Translations under genes and position numbers: made by a program | NCBI RefSeq assembly: GCF_900100735.1 | Contig: NZ_FNCJ01000005.1 | Location: forward strand, 186,001-250,000 | Reading direction: 5' to 3' | DNA from: Paraburkholderia phenazinium | GTDB taxonomy: Bacteria > Pseudomonadota > Gammaproteobacteria > Burkholderiales > Burkholderiaceae | Length of the DNA stretch: 64,000 nucleotides | Notes under the pieces: generated by a model | What the model saw: only the letters and a program-made list of their open reading frames with translations | What the model was told of the DNA's origin: nothing | Database searches by the model: none | Shown: one piece after another, positions 36,200 to 46,037 of the stretch | How positions within the stretch are numbered: the first letter of the stretch is position 1 | How the letters are laid out: each line of letters begins with the position of its first letter

Positions 36200-37063
36200 T
36201 CACAGCGTAGGCAGCAACTCGGGCGGATGGTGCTTGAGCGTCTGCCGCGCTTCGCGGAATTCCGGAAAAATCGACTCGACGGTCTGCCAGAAACGCGGGC
36301 TGTGATTCATCTCGCGCAGATGCGCGAGCTCGTGCGCGACGACGTAATCGATGATCGACAGCGGGAAGTGAATCAGCCGCCAGTTGAGGCGGATCTTGCC
36401 GTCGCTCGAACAACTGCCCCAACGCGTCGCCGCTGACGAGAGCGCGTAGGCGCGATAACTCACCCCCAACTTCTCTGCGTAGATCGCCAGCCGTTCGCCG
36501 AACAGGCGCTTCGCTTCGCCTTGCAACCAGCCTTGTACGCGATCCTTGATCTGCTGCGGGTCGGCTTGCAACGGCAACGGTAGTGCGAGTGCGGCCTGCT
36601 CGGCATCGAAGGCGAGCGTGCCTTGCGGCGCACCAAGCATCACGCGCACCGGCTGGCCGAGGTACGGCACTTCGGCGCCGTCCTTCCAGTCGACCTGCGG
36701 TAATGCACGCTGCTCGACACGCGTCTGCCATTCGATCAGCTTCGTGAAGATCCAGCGTTGCTTTTCGCTGATGGCGGTTTCGATATCGGCCAGCGTGACC
36801 CAACGTGGTGCAGTGATCATCAGGCCGCTGCTGTCGATCGCAAAACCGATCGAGCGGCGCGAGGAGCGCTTGAGCTGATAGTGGAGCGTCTGGTTGCCGA
36901 GCGTCAGGCTGCGCAGCTTCGAGCCGTCGGGCGCGCGAGGGGCGTCCGGCTTCTGCGATGAAGGCGGCGTGGACGGCGGGAGGGCCGGCTCAGCGAAGAG
37001 CGGCAGATCGAGTTGCCGGCTATCGAGCGCCGCAGCGGGCTGCGGCGTGGGAGACTTCTGCAT
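36200..37063 (-). CDS. YgjP-type zinc metallopeptidase family protein
   Basis: This 287-residue protein has a low-complexity Pro-rich N-terminus (about 50 residues) and then a WLM/YgjP-like domain. The zinc motif is VVAHELAHLREMNHSPRFW near 240, with the supporting TRWGSCSSDGKIRLNWRLI just before. Its substrate is unknown; the family is usually cytoplasmic. It is the last gene of the glyQ-glyS-gmhB-plsC run, 59 bases after plsC. Confidence 0.88.
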   Translation of the reverse strand: MQKSPTPQPAAALDSRQLDLPLFAEPALPPSTPPSSQKPDAPRAPDGSKLRSLTLGNQTLHYQLKRSSRRSIGFAIDSSGLMITAPRWVTLADIETAISEKQRWIFTKLIEWQTRVEQRALPQVDWKDGAEVPYLGQPVRVMLGAPQGTLAFDAEQAALALPLPLQADPQQIKDRVQGWLQGEAKRLFGERLAIYAEKLGVSYRAYALSSAATRWGSCSSDGKIRLNWRLIHFPLSIIDYVVAHELAHLREMNHSPRFWQTVESIFPEFREARQTLKHHPPELLPTL

Positions 37064-37122
37064 CGGTTTCGGCTTCGGGCAATACGCCCCGGCGCTAATA
37101 CGCCTTCGAGGGCGTGGGCGCG

Positions 37123-37881
37123 TCAGATTCGAGCGGCGGCGGACGTGCCGGCTTCAGCACGGTACGCGGCAGGATCGATGCGGCGCATCTCCGCTTCGAT
37201 CCACGTTTCGACGCGCGTGTTCACTTCATCGGGCGTGAGCCCCTTCGTCTCGATCGGCTTGCCGATCGACACTGTGACTATACCCGCATATTTGAGAAAC
37301 GAGTTACGTGGCCACACACGTCCTGCGTTGTGTGCGATCGGCACGACGGGTGCACCGGTCGCCACCGCGAAGCGCGCGCCGCCGGTTTTGTACTTGCCTT
37401 GCGTGCCGGTCCGGGTGCGCGTGCCTTCCGGAAACATGATCACCCACGCGCCTTCTTCCATGCGTGTCTTGCCTTGGGTGATGACCGATTCGAAGGCGTA
37501 CTTGCCGTCCTTGCGGTTGATATGCACCATCTTCAGCAGACCGAGCGCCCAGCCGAAGAACGGCACGTACAGCAGTTCGCGCTTGAACACATAGCACAGC
37601 GGCCGCGGCATCAACGCCGGGAACGCAACCGTCTCCCAGGCCGACTGATGCTTCGACAGCAGCACGGCAGGGCCGTCAGGCAGATTCTCGAAGCCCTCGA
37701 TCCGGTAGTCGATGCCGTTCAGGCGGCGCACCACGGCGAGCGTCGAGCTGCACCAGCCGGCCGCCATCCAGTAGCGGCGCTCGGCGCGCATGAACGGGAA
37801 AGCGATGAAGCAGGCGATCGCGTAGGGGATCGTGTAGACCACGAGGAAGACCAGCAGCAGCAGCGAACGGAGGAAGCGCAT
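37123..37881 (-). CDS. plsC: 1-acyl-sn-glycerol-3-phosphate acyltransferase PlsC
   Basis: PlsC adds the second acyl chain to make phosphatidic acid at the inner membrane. The 252-residue protein has an N-terminal membrane segment (SLLLLVFLVVYTIPYAIACFIAF), the catalytic motif KHQSAWETV (H-x4-E in place of the usual H-x4-D) and the glycerol-phosphate motif FPEGTRTRTG. The ATG at 37881 is 41 bases after gmhB; a longer frame upstream is out of keeping with the family. Confidence 0.9.
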   Translation of the reverse strand: MRFLRSLLLLVFLVVYTIPYAIACFIAFPFMRAERRYWMAAGWCSSTLAVVRRLNGIDYRIEGFENLPDGPAVLLSKHQSAWETVAFPALMPRPLCYVFKRELLYVPFFGWALGLLKMVHINRKDGKYAFESVITQGKTRMEEGAWVIMFPEGTRTRTGTQGKYKTGGARFAVATGAPVVPIAHNAGRVWPRNSFLKYAGIVTVSIGKPIETKGLTPDEVNTRVETWIEAEMRRIDPAAYRAEAGTSAAARI

Positions 37882-37922
37882 CGGGGCGGGGCAGTCAGTG
37901 TTAAGGACGCGCTCAGGTCGCG

Positions 37923-38483
37923 TCAGGCTTGTTCTGTGGCGAGAAAGTCGAGCGCGAAGGCGCGCAGGTCGTCGTGGACTTTGGTGCCTTCCGGCAGGCC
38001 GCCGGCAGCGAGCGTCTTGCGGCCCTTGCCGGTCAGCACCAGATGCGGCGCGAAGCCGAGCACCGCTCCCGCTTGCAGATCGCGCAGCGAATCGCCCACG
38101 ACCGGCGTGCCCTTCGGATCCACTTCGAAGCGCTCGGCAATCATCTTCAGCATGCCGGGTTTCGGCTTGCGGCATTCGCAGTGATCCTCGGCCGTGTGCG
38201 GGCAGAAGAACACGGCGTCGATGCGTCCGCCGACCGCTGCAGCCATGCGGTGCATCTTCAGATGCATCGCATTGAGCGCGTTCATGTCGAACAGGCCGCG
38301 GCCGATGCCCGACTGGTTGGTCGCAATCGCGATGCGATAGCCGGCCTGGTTGAGCCGGGCAATCGCTTCGAGGCTGCCGGGTAGCGCGACCCACTCGTCC
38401 GGCGACTTGATGAAGGCGTCCGAATCGACGTTGATCACGCCGTCGCGGTCGAGGACGACGACTTTTTTAGGGTTGCTCGGCAT
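37923..38483 (-). CDS. gmhB: D-glycero-beta-D-manno-heptose-1,7-bisphosphate 7-phosphatase
   Basis: GmhB dephosphorylates heptose bisphosphate on the way to ADP-heptose for the LPS inner core. The 186-residue protein has the HAD motif VVVLDRDGVIN, the Thr/Ser motif ATNQSGIGRG, the zinc-binding CPHTAEDHCECRKPKPGM and VGDSLRDLQAG. It lies 24 bases after glyS. Confidence 0.93.
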   Translation of the reverse strand: MPSNPKKVVVLDRDGVINVDSDAFIKSPDEWVALPGSLEAIARLNQAGYRIAIATNQSGIGRGLFDMNALNAMHLKMHRMAAAVGGRIDAVFFCPHTAEDHCECRKPKPGMLKMIAERFEVDPKGTPVVGDSLRDLQAGAVLGFAPHLVLTGKGRKTLAAGGLPEGTKVHDDLRAFALDFLATEQA

Positions 38484-38507
38484 AGCGCGGGCGCCTGGTT
38501 GCGTCGG

Positions 38508-40613
38508 TTAGGCTGCGAGTCTGGAAATGTCGGCGACGCAGTTCATCTGCTGATGCAGTGCGCCGAGCAAGGCCAGACGGTTAGCGCGCAACGCCGGGTC
38601 TTCGGCGTTGACCATTACGTCGTTGAAGAACGTGTCGACCGGTTCGCGCAGAGCGGCGAGTGCCGTAAGCGCACCCGTATAGTCATGTGCCGCCAGTTGC
38701 GACTGGACGCGCGGGGCGACCTGTTCGAGCTGCGCGTGCAAGGCTTTTTCCGCGGCTTCGATGAGCAGATTGACCTGCACGCCACCCACCGGCGCGCCGT
38801 CCGACTTCTTCAGGATGTTCGAAATGCGCTTGTTCGCAGCGGCGAGCGAGGCGGCTTCGGTGAGCGCCGAGAACTCGCGCACGGCATCGAGACGCGCGAC
38901 GACGTCGTTCAGGCGCGTGGGGTTCAGCGCCAGCACCGCGTCGATTTCACCGGCCGAGTAGCCGCGTTCGCGCAACAGGCCGCGCAGACGGTCCATGCAG
39001 AAATCATAGATGGCTTGCGTCGAGTCAGCGACGTTCGGCACCGCGGCGAACTGTGCGTAGGCGGTGCGTAACAGCTCGACGAGATCGACCGGCAACTGCT
39101 TCTCGACCAGAATCCGCAGCACGCCCAGCGCGTGACGGCGCAGTGCGAACGGGTCTTTCTCGCCCGTCGGTTGCAGGCCGATGCCCCAGATGCCGACCAG
39201 CGTTTCGAGCTTGTCTGCCAGGGCGACGACCGTGCCGGTTGCCGTGGCCGGCAACGCGTCGCCGGAGAAGCGCGGCTGATAGTGTTCGGTACAGGCAAGC
39301 GCGACTTCTTCCGGCTCGCCGTCGTGGCGCGCGTAGTACGTGCCCATCGTGCCTTGCAGCTCGGGGAATTCGCCGACCATGTCGGTGATCAGATCGGCCT
39401 TGGCGAGCAGAGCGGCGCGCTTCGCGAGCGCGACATCCGTACCCATCAGCGTGGCAATCGCGCCAGCCAGGGCTTCGACGCGTTCGACGCGTTGCAGGGC
39501 CGAGCCGAGCTTGTTGTGATACACGACGTTGGCGAGCAGCGGCACGCGGTCCGCCAGCGGCTTCTTCTTGTCCTGCTCGAAGAAGAATTTCGCATCGGCC
39601 AGACGCGGGCGCACCACGCGCTCGTTGCCTTCGATGATGTCGCCCGGCGTTGCCGTCTCGATGTTCGAGACGATCAGGAAGCGCGAGCGCAGCTTGCCGT
39701 TGGCGTCGGTCAGCGCGAAGTACTTCTGGTTCGTCTGCATGGTCAGGATCAGGCACTCCTGCGGCACTTGCAGGAATTCGTCCTCGAAACGGCAGGTGTA
39801 GACGACAGGCCATTCGACCAGCGAGGTCACCTCGTCGAGCAGCGCTTCAGGCATCACCACCTGGTCGCCCTCGGCCTGCGCGAGCAGTTGGGTGCGGATG
39901 TCTTCCTTGCGGTCGGCGAAACCCGCGATCACGCGACCCTTGTGATGCAGCGTTTCTGCATACGTATCGGCGTGCTGGATCGCCACCAGACCGTCGGAGA
40001 GGAAGCGATGACCGAGCGTGGTGTCGTCGGAGTCGATGCCGAGCGCCGTAACCGGCACCACCTGTTCGCCATGCAACACCGTCAGGCGATGCGCCGGGCG
40101 CACGAACTGGATATTGGTGCCGTCGGGACGCTGATAGGTCATGACCTTCGGTATCGGCAGCTTCGAGACGTTCAACGTTTCGTCGAGCGCCGCTTGCAGG
40201 CCTTCGGCGAGCGTGGCGCCCGGCGCGGCATAGCGCAGGAAGAAAGCGTCGGCCTTGCCATCCGAGGCGCGCTCGAGGTCGTTCACCGAGAAATCGGGGA
40301 AGCCGAGAGCGGCGAGTTTCTTGGCGAGCGGCGCGGTGGGCTGGCCGTCCTTATCGAGCGCGACGGACACCGGCAGCACTTTCTCGCGCACCTGCTTTTC
40401 CGGCGCGACGCTGCGCACGTTCTTGATCGTGACCGCGAGACGGCGGGGCGTGGCGTAACGTTCGAACGACAGCTCGCCTTCGATCAGGTCGCGCGCGGCG
40501 AGGCGCTGGGCGATCCCTTCGGCGAAGGCGTCGCCGAGGCGCGCGAGCGCCTTGGGCGGCAATTCCTCAGTCAGCAGTTCGACGAGGAGGGTGGCGTGTT
40601 GGGGATGAGTCAT
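38508..40613 (-). CDS. glyS: Glycyl-tRNA synthetase beta subunit
   Basis: GlyS is the tRNA-binding partner of GlyQ in the alpha2-beta2 enzyme. The 701-residue protein begins [23 protein letters not shown], as the family does, and contains the conserved HD-domain-like and anticodon-binding parts ([14 protein letters not shown] near 500). It starts 15 bases after glyQ, an operon arrangement conserved in bacteria. Confidence 0.95.
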   Translation of the reverse strand: MTHPQHATLLVELLTEELPPKALARLGDAFAEGIAQRLAARDLIEGELSFERYATPRRLAVTIKNVRSVAPEKQVREKVLPVSVALDKDGQPTAPLAKKLAALGFPDFSVNDLERASDGKADAFFLRYAAPGATLAEGLQAALDETLNVSKLPIPKVMTYQRPDGTNIQFVRPAHRLTVLHGEQVVPVTALGIDSDDTTLGHRFLSDGLVAIQHADTYAETLHHKGRVIAGFADRKEDIRTQLLAQAEGDQVVMPEALLDEVTSLVEWPVVYTCRFEDEFLQVPQECLILTMQTNQKYFALTDANGKLRSRFLIVSNIETATPGDIIEGNERVVRPRLADAKFFFEQDKKKPLADRVPLLANVVYHNKLGSALQRVERVEALAGAIATLMGTDVALAKRAALLAKADLITDMVGEFPELQGTMGTYYARHDGEPEEVALACTEHYQPRFSGDALPATATGTVVALADKLETLVGIWGIGLQPTGEKDPFALRRHALGVLRILVEKQLPVDLVELLRTAYAQFAAVPNVADSTQAIYDFCMDRLRGLLRERGYSAGEIDAVLALNPTRLNDVVARLDAVREFSALTEAASLAAANKRISNILKKSDGAPVGGVQVNLLIEAAEKALHAQLEQVAPRVQSQLAAHDYTGALTALAALREPVDTFFNDVMVNAEDPALRANRLALLGALHQQMNCVADISRLAA

Positions 40614-40628
40614 GTGTTCGTGTTCTCG

Positions 40629-41636
40629 TCAGTCCGCGTCGATCTTGCGTTCTACTTTGAGCGGCGGCGCCCAGGCGGGCATCGCGGCGTCCTGTTCGTC
40701 GGTCGTGAGACCGGGCACTCCGTGCACCGGATTGCCGAGCATCGGGAAGCCGAGCTTCTCGCGCGATTCGTAGTAAGCCTGCGCCACCTGGCGCGACAGG
40801 TTACGAATCCGGCCGATATACGCCGCGCGCTCCGTGACCGAGATCGCGCCGCGGGCGTCGAGCAGGTTGAACGTGTGGCCGGCTTTCAGCACCAGTTCGT
40901 AGGCCGGCAATGCGAGCGGCACTTCCATCATGCGCTTCGCTTCCGCTTCGTAGCTGTTGAAGAACGTGAACAGCAGATCGGTGTTCGCGTGCTCGAAGTT
41001 GTAGGTGGACTGCTCGACTTCGTTCTGGTGGTACACGTCGCCGTACGAGAGGCGCCGCAATTCCGGGCCGTTCGGGCCTTGCTCTTCCCACTCGGTCCAC
41101 ACCAGGTCGTAGACATTCTCGACCTTCTGCAGATACATGGCCAGACGCTCGAGCCCGTAGGTGATTTCGCCGAGCACCGGCTTGCAGTCCAGACCGCCCA
41201 CCTGCTGGAAGTAGGTGAACTGGGTGACTTCCATGCCGTTCAGCCACACTTCCCAGCCGAGGCCCCACGCGCCGAGCGTCGGGTTTTCCCAGTCGTCTTC
41301 CACGAAGCGCACGTCGTTCTGCTTCAGGTCGAAGCCGAGCGCTTCGAGCGAGCCGAGGTACAGGTCGAGGATGTTTTCCGGCGCCGGCTTCAACACCACC
41401 TGGTACTGGTAGTAGTGCTGCAGGCGGTTCGGGTTCTCGCCGTAACGGCCGTCCTTGGGGCGGCGCGACGGCTGCACGTACGCCGCGCGCCACGGCTCCG
41501 GGCCGACCGCGCGCAGGAAAGTGTGGACGTGGGAGGTGCCCGCGCCGACTTCCATATCGATCGGCTGGAGCAGCGCGCAACCCTGCTTGTCCCAATAGGA
41601 TTGCAGCGTCAGGATGATTTGCTGAAACGTGAGCAT
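40629..41636 (-). CDS. glyQ: Glycyl-tRNA synthetase alpha subunit
   Basis: GlyQ is the catalytic class II subunit that activates glycine. The 335-residue protein starts [20 protein letters not shown], with the class II motif around [20 protein letters not shown] and [14 protein letters not shown] near 165. The ATG at 41636 fits the family start; the upstream frame is unrelated sequence. Its upstream region (above 41637) runs into the damaged toxin gene. Confidence 0.95.
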   Translation of the reverse strand: MLTFQQIILTLQSYWDKQGCALLQPIDMEVGAGTSHVHTFLRAVGPEPWRAAYVQPSRRPKDGRYGENPNRLQHYYQYQVVLKPAPENILDLYLGSLEALGFDLKQNDVRFVEDDWENPTLGAWGLGWEVWLNGMEVTQFTYFQQVGGLDCKPVLGEITYGLERLAMYLQKVENVYDLVWTEWEEQGPNGPELRRLSYGDVYHQNEVEQSTYNFEHANTDLLFTFFNSYEAEAKRMMEVPLALPAYELVLKAGHTFNLLDARGAISVTERAAYIGRIRNLSRQVAQAYYESREKLGFPMLGNPVHGVPGLTTDEQDAAMPAWAPPLKVERKIDAD

Positions 41637-41739
41637 GAAGTGCCTTTCGGGCATGGAGGCCGCGCCGCAGGCGCCGGGGCGCGCGAGGCGGCCGTGGAGC
41701 AAAGTGCTAAACCAGAGATTTTAACGGAAAGGGCGGGGG

Positions 41740-42072
41740 GTGAGGATTTTTGGGGGCGGGGTGGGGGTGGGGGCGCTGGAGGAGGCGGACCGAGGTCTGA
41801 TCGATGCGAATCTGGGCGCACACGTGTTCAAGAAGCGAGTCGGTGTCGACGGACGGGGCAAACGCGGCGGGCTGCGCACGCTGCTGGCGTATCGGAAGGG
41901 TGAGCGGGCCTTCTTCGTGTTCGGGTTTGCGAAGAACGAGCGAGCCGACGTGAGCCACAAGGGACTGCTGACGCTGAAGCTGATGGCGTCGGAGCTGCTT
42001 GGTTATGACGCGCGTACGCTGGCCCAGGCGCTGCGCGCGGGCGAGTTGCATGAGATAAAGAGCCATGAGTGA
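41740..42072 (+). pseudogene. RelE/HigB-type toxin gene with internal N-terminal deletion
   Basis: The frame is 110 residues from a GTG at 41740. After MRIF it reads a Gly/Val run and then ALEEADRGLIDANLGAHVFKKRV, followed by the usual FRTLLAYRKGERAFFVFGFAKNERAD core (here LRTLLAYRKG). Compared with the RelE-type toxin family, roughly 15-25 residues between MRIF and the ALEEADRG helix are missing and replaced by a G-rich tract. The C-terminal core is intact. The toxin is probably inactive. Its end overlaps the antitoxin gene by eight bases. Confidence 0.6.
41752..41773 (+). other. Perfect G-quadruplex motif
   Basis: Four G runs of 5, 4, 5 and 5 bases are separated by single C, T and T bases. 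This is an ideal parallel G-quadruplex sequence. It falls inside the deleted part of the toxin gene and about 115 bases upstream of the glyQ start on the opposite strand. Confidence 0.7.
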
Positions 42073-42370
42073 CAAACTGCTGAAGGCGTTGCATGAAACA
42101 GCGCACGGGCTGTACCGGGCCGGGACGATGGATGCCGTTACGCTGCGGGAGTTCGACGCGCTGTGCCTGCCGCCAGTAAAGGATTACAGTGCCGCGCAGA
42201 TCAGGCGGCTGCGTCAGCGTAGCAAGACCAGCCAGGCGGTGTTCGCGGCATGCCTGAACACTAGTGCCTCGACGGTGCAGAAGTGGGAGCAGGGGCAGAA
42301 GCGGCCGAACGGTCCATCGCTGAAACTGCTCAGCCTGGTGGACCGCAAGGGTCTGGAGGCTCTCCTTTAA
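42065..42370 (+). CDS. HigA-like/XRE antitoxin
   Basis: This 101-residue protein has a helix-turn-helix (YSAAQIRRLRQRSKTSQAVFAACLNTSASTVQKWEQGQKRPNGPSLKLLSLV, about 40-92) characteristic of antitoxins that follow RelE/HigB toxins in toxin-first operons. Its ATG overlaps the toxin stop by eight bases. No damage is visible, so an intact antitoxin is paired with a broken toxin. Confidence 0.85.
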   Translation: MSDKLLKALHETAHGLYRAGTMDAVTLREFDALCLPPVKDYSAAQIRRLRQRSKTSQAVFAACLNTSASTVQKWEQGQKRPNGPSLKLLSLVDRKGLEALL

Positions 42371-42385
42371 GGTCCTATGATTGGG

Positions 42386-42418
42386 CAAAAAAATGGCGCT
42401 CTTTCTAAGAGAGCGCCA
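42386..42418 (-). terminator. Intrinsic terminator of the lnt transcript
   Basis: TGGCGCTCT (42394-42402) pairs perfectly with AGAGCGCCA (42410-42418) across a seven-base loop. On the minus strand the hairpin is followed by seven T. It lies just after the lnt stop at 42425 and between lnt and the antitoxin gene, so it ends the leftward lnt transcript. Confidence 0.82.
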
Positions 42419-42424
42419 CCCTGA

Positions 42425-44095
42425 TCAACCTTCGCCGTTTCGTCGCCGTATCCCCGGCCCAAACGCGAACCCAAACGCGAGAAACAGCAGCGAAACCGCC
42501 AGAACGGTGTTATTGCCGCTGGTCACATACGGCGTATTCCCCGACGTCCCTTGCACGGTCACATCAATCGACCCAACCGTATAAGGCGCAAGCCGCGCAA
42601 GCACCTTCCCGTGTGCATCAATCGCAGCCGTGGTCCCGGTGTTCGTCGCCCGCAACATCGGCCTTCCCGTCTCTAGCGACCGCATCCGCGCAATCTGCAA
42701 ATGCTGATCGAGCGCGATCGTATCGCCGAACCACGCGAGGTTGGTCGAATTGATCAACACCCCCGCCGGCGTATCACTCTCACGAATCGAGCGCGCAATC
42801 TCTTCGCCAAAAATATCCTCGTAGCAGATATCGACAGCCACAGGCTGGTTATGCACCAGAAACGGCTTCTGCACCGGCGCCCCACGAGCAAAGTCGCCAA
42901 GCGGAATATTCATCAAGTTCACGAACCAGCGGAAGCCCCACGGCACGAACTCACCGAACGGCACCAGATGATGCTTGTCGTAGCGGTACAGCTGATGCGA
43001 GCCCGGCGTGATGCCGAAGAGACTATTCGTATAGTCGACCAACCGGCCTTCCGGCGTAATGGTCCCGCCGATCGCACCGAAAATCACTGATGTCCCGGTG
43101 GAATCGACAAACTTGCGAACTGCCAAAGCAAACGGCTCCGGCAGTTCCTGGATGACGACCGGAATCGCGGTCTCCGGTGTCACCACCAGGTCGGCCGGCT
43201 TCGCGGTAATCATCTGCTGATATTCGTTGATGGCGGCGACCATGCCGGCCTCTTCGAATTTCATTTCCTGCTTGACGTTGCCTTGCAGCAGGCGCACGTT
43301 CAGCGGTGCGTTAGACGGCACGGTCCACGCGACGAGAGGCAGCAACATTCCGGCTGCGATCAGCGCCACCGCGACCACGGCCGCCGGCAGCACGCGGCTG
43401 GCTCGTGAGGCGCCCCTGGCCGCCTCGGCAGGTTCACGCACACGCAGTAGCGCTTGCACGATCAGCGCCGCGACCAGCGCCAACATCCAGCCTACGCCAT
43501 ACACACCCGCCACCGGCGCGAATCCGGCGAGCGGTCCATCGACCTGCGCATAGCCGCTCGAAAGCCACGGAAACCCCGTGAACACATAGCCGCGCAGCCA
43601 TTCGCCGAGCGCCCATGCGCTAGCGAATGCAAACGCACCGTGCCAAGTCGGTGAAAACGGCTTGTCATCTCGCACGCCGTTTTGCGCGTGCCCCGCACAG
43701 AACGACCACACTCCCGCCGCCAGCGCCGGATACACCGCGAGATACAGCGAGAACAACACCAGCGCCGCGCCCGCCAGCGGCGCGGGCATCCCGCCGTAGT
43801 GGTGCATGCTGACGTACAGCCACCACACCCCCGTGACGTAGTTGCCGAAGCCGAACGCGCCGCCGGTCAATGCCGCGCTTTTCCACCCGGTAGTACGGGT
43901 AAGCCACGCGAAGAAAAACACGAACACCACCAGTTCGAGCCAGCCGCCATGTGGCGTCGGTGCGAACGACAGCGTGTTCGCCGCACCCGCGAGGAGTGCG
44001 ACGAGGTAGTGCCAGCGCGGCATCGTTCGGCCCGGCGCTTGCGCGACGGTGGACGCCACGCTACGGCGCAGACGGGAGGTGATCGAGTCGGCCAT
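42425..44095 (-). CDS. lnt: Apolipoprotein N-acyltransferase
   Basis: Lnt adds the third acyl chain to the N-terminal cysteine of lipoproteins in the inner membrane. The 556-residue protein has several N-terminal membrane segments and a nitrilase-fold domain with the triad Glu (VVTPETAIPV), Lys (YDKHHLVPFGEF) and Cys (AVDICYEDIFG). It starts 34 bases after corC, as in many proteobacteria. Confidence 0.94.
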   Translation of the reverse strand: MADSITSRLRRSVASTVAQAPGRTMPRWHYLVALLAGAANTLSFAPTPHGGWLELVVFVFFFAWLTRTTGWKSAALTGGAFGFGNYVTGVWWLYVSMHHYGGMPAPLAGAALVLFSLYLAVYPALAAGVWSFCAGHAQNGVRDDKPFSPTWHGAFAFASAWALGEWLRGYVFTGFPWLSSGYAQVDGPLAGFAPVAGVYGVGWMLALVAALIVQALLRVREPAEAARGASRASRVLPAAVVAVALIAAGMLLPLVAWTVPSNAPLNVRLLQGNVKQEMKFEEAGMVAAINEYQQMITAKPADLVVTPETAIPVVIQELPEPFALAVRKFVDSTGTSVIFGAIGGTITPEGRLVDYTNSLFGITPGSHQLYRYDKHHLVPFGEFVPWGFRWFVNLMNIPLGDFARGAPVQKPFLVHNQPVAVDICYEDIFGEEIARSIRESDTPAGVLINSTNLAWFGDTIALDQHLQIARMRSLETGRPMLRATNTGTTAAIDAHGKVLARLAPYTVGSIDVTVQGTSGNTPYVTSGNNTVLAVSLLFLAFGFAFGPGIRRRNGEG

Positions 44096-44129
44096 TATTG
44101 CGTGGTCGTTTTGAGGAAAAGAGAAGAGA

Positions 44130-45026
44130 TCAGGTCTGCACGTGCTGCGCGTCGCGCTCGCGCTGGCCCGCGAGCGGATCGCGGCGTACCAGCAGCATGT
44201 GAATCTGCCGCGCGTCGCCGCGCAGGATCTCGAAGATCAGGTCGTCGATGCGCACCTTCTCGCCGCGATGCGGCACGCGCCCGAAACGATGCGTGACGAG
44301 TCCGCCGATCGTGTCGACATCTTCGTCCGAGTAATGCGTGCCGAACGCTTCGTTGAATTGCTCGATCTCGGTCAGCGCCCGCACGCGGAAGCGGCCGTCC
44401 GGCGAGGCGATGATGTTGCCGCTCTCCTCGTCGAAATCGTATTCGTCCTCGATGTCGCCGACGATCTGCTCCAGCACGTCTTCAATCGTGATGAGGCCCG
44501 CGACGCCGCCGTACTCGTCCACGACGATCGCAATGTGATTGTGGTTCACGCGGAAGTCATGCAGCAGCACGTTCAGGCGCTTGGACTCCGGAATGAACAC
44601 GGCGGGGCGCAGCATGCCGCGTACATCGAATTCCTCTTCGGCGTAGTAACGCAGCAGGTCTTTGGCGAGCAGCACGCCGATGATGTTGTCGCGGTTGCCT
44701 TCGTAGACCGGATAGCGCGAGTGCGCTTTCTCCAGCACGAAGGGGATGAACTCCGCCGGCGTTTCCGCGATGTTGATCGCGTCCATCTGGGCGCGCGGGA
44801 TCATGATGTCGCGCGCGCAGAGTTCGGAGACCTGGAAAACGCCTTCGATCATCGACAGCGAATCCGCGTCGATCAGGTTGCGCTCGTGCGCGTCCTGAAG
44901 GATTTCCAGAAGTTCGCCGCGAGATTCAGGCTCGGGCGAGATGAAGTCGGTCAGACGCTCAAGCAGGGAGCGTTTTTCCTGTGGTTTGTCGCTAGTTCGG
45001 TGTCGACTGGGATACGTGTCGTTCAT
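44130..45026 (-). CDS. corC: CorC-type CBS-domain protein
   Basis: This 298-residue protein has two CBS domains (from ARDIMIPRAQMDAINI at about 70, and FDVRGMLRPAVFIPES at about 135) and a C-terminal CorC/HlyC domain (about 215-290). The family is linked to Mg/Co efflux or ion sensing, but the exact function is unsettled. The ATG at 45026 gives MNDTYPSRHR; an upstream in-frame extension is not family-like. It precedes lnt. Confidence 0.9.
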   Translation of the reverse strand: MNDTYPSRHRTSDKPQEKRSLLERLTDFISPEPESRGELLEILQDAHERNLIDADSLSMIEGVFQVSELCARDIMIPRAQMDAINIAETPAEFIPFVLEKAHSRYPVYEGNRDNIIGVLLAKDLLRYYAEEEFDVRGMLRPAVFIPESKRLNVLLHDFRVNHNHIAIVVDEYGGVAGLITIEDVLEQIVGDIEDEYDFDEESGNIIASPDGRFRVRALTEIEQFNEAFGTHYSDEDVDTIGGLVTHRFGRVPHRGEKVRIDDLIFEILRGDARQIHMLLVRRDPLAGQRERDAQHVQT

Positions 45027-45339
45027 GGTGGTGCGCCCGGCAAGTCTGGGCGCGCTGTTGCAGAGCGTTAAGGATACACCACGCACATGGCAGGACCGTG
45101 TCCCCGCGCACTCGCCGGCGAGACAAACGGTGGCGCCGCATGCGCAGGGCCTGGTTCAATGCTAACGGATAAATCCGCCCGAGGGGCGGTGGAGCAAAAA
45201 TCCGCCGCGCAAGCTCAGTGTAAGGCAGTGTGGTCGTGGCGGGCGGCCCCATGTGACGAGGCGCGTGCTGCTCAGCCGGGTCGGCAGATCAGCTCAGCCG
45301 GCGCTCAGCCTCAGCCGTACGGAGTGTCAGCCTCACCAT
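45027..45339. other. 313-base intergenic region between corC and chaC
   Basis: No convincing gene was found here. It contains a small hairpin CCGCCC-GAG-GGGCGG (45175-45189) and a cluster of CTCAGCC direct repeats near 45290-45330. It probably contains the corC promoter, as corC has a long leader here unlike its tight neighbours. Confidence 0.4.
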
Positions 45340-46011
45340 TTAGCCGCCGTCGCTCTCCGCTTCGCGGCAGCGCGCCAGCAGCGCTTCGAGCGCACGGTCT
45401 GGCATACCGCTCTCGCGCAATGCGGTGACGGTGCGGCTCACGTAGTCGAGCGTCGTGCCATAGCGGCCGCTGGCGCAGCCGAACACCGTTTGCACCACCT
45501 CATCGGCCAGCTTTCCGGTGTAGGTCGGCACGTCGCGGCGCATCACGAAGGCGAGCGCGTCGACCCGGCGGCCGTCCGTGAGGTTGCATGGCAGCCAGGC
45601 TGGCCGGTACGAGCCCATCGCCATTTCCCGGCGCCATAGCGTCTCCAGATGCGGCATCGCGCCCTCGGCGGCGAGCCGGAACGCAATGCCGGTGCACGAG
45701 CCGCCGCGGTCGAGCGCCAGCACAAGGCCGGGCTGCTCCGGCGTGCCGCGGTTCACGCGCGACCATAGATACAGGCCGCGGTGATAACCGTGCACCTTGG
45801 AGCGCGTCGCTTCGACCGTCGGCATGCCCGGATTCCAGATCAGCGAGCCATAGCCGAACAGCCAGAGATCGCTTTTGCGGTCCCAGTCGCGCAGCGCGCA
45901 TTCGAGCGAGGCGCGCAATTCCTCGTCCGTCAGCAGCCGCGATTCGCCGAGCGACGGCGGATAGCCGGGGCAGGGCGGGCGGTCGTCGGGTACGGGGTAG
46001 GGGGCGCTCAC
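45340..46011 (-). CDS. chaC: Glutathione-specific gamma-glutamylcyclotransferase (ChaC)
   Basis: ChaC cleaves glutathione to 5-oxoproline and Cys-Gly. The 223-residue protein has the gamma-glutamylcyclotransferase motif WLFGYGSLIWNPGMP and the conserved TYTGKLADEVVQTV. A Pro-rich N-terminus precedes it. It lies between ybeY and corC, 26 bases after ybeY, interrupting the usual ybeY-corC order. Confidence 0.88.
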   Translation of the reverse strand: MSAPYPVPDDRPPCPGYPPSLGESRLLTDEELRASLECALRDWDRKSDLWLFGYGSLIWNPGMPTVEATRSKVHGYHRGLYLWSRVNRGTPEQPGLVLALDRGGSCTGIAFRLAAEGAMPHLETLWRREMAMGSYRPAWLPCNLTDGRRVDALAFVMRRDVPTYTGKLADEVVQTVFGCASGRYGTTLDYVSRTVTALRESGMPDRALEALLARCREAESDGG

Positions 46012-46037
46012 GGTGCGTGCATAAAGGCGGGTAGGGG

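Noticed and set aside
39132..41903. A 923-codon frame opposite glyS and glyQ
   Set aside because: It is antisense to two well-supported genes, is rich in Arg/His/Gln and has no domain.
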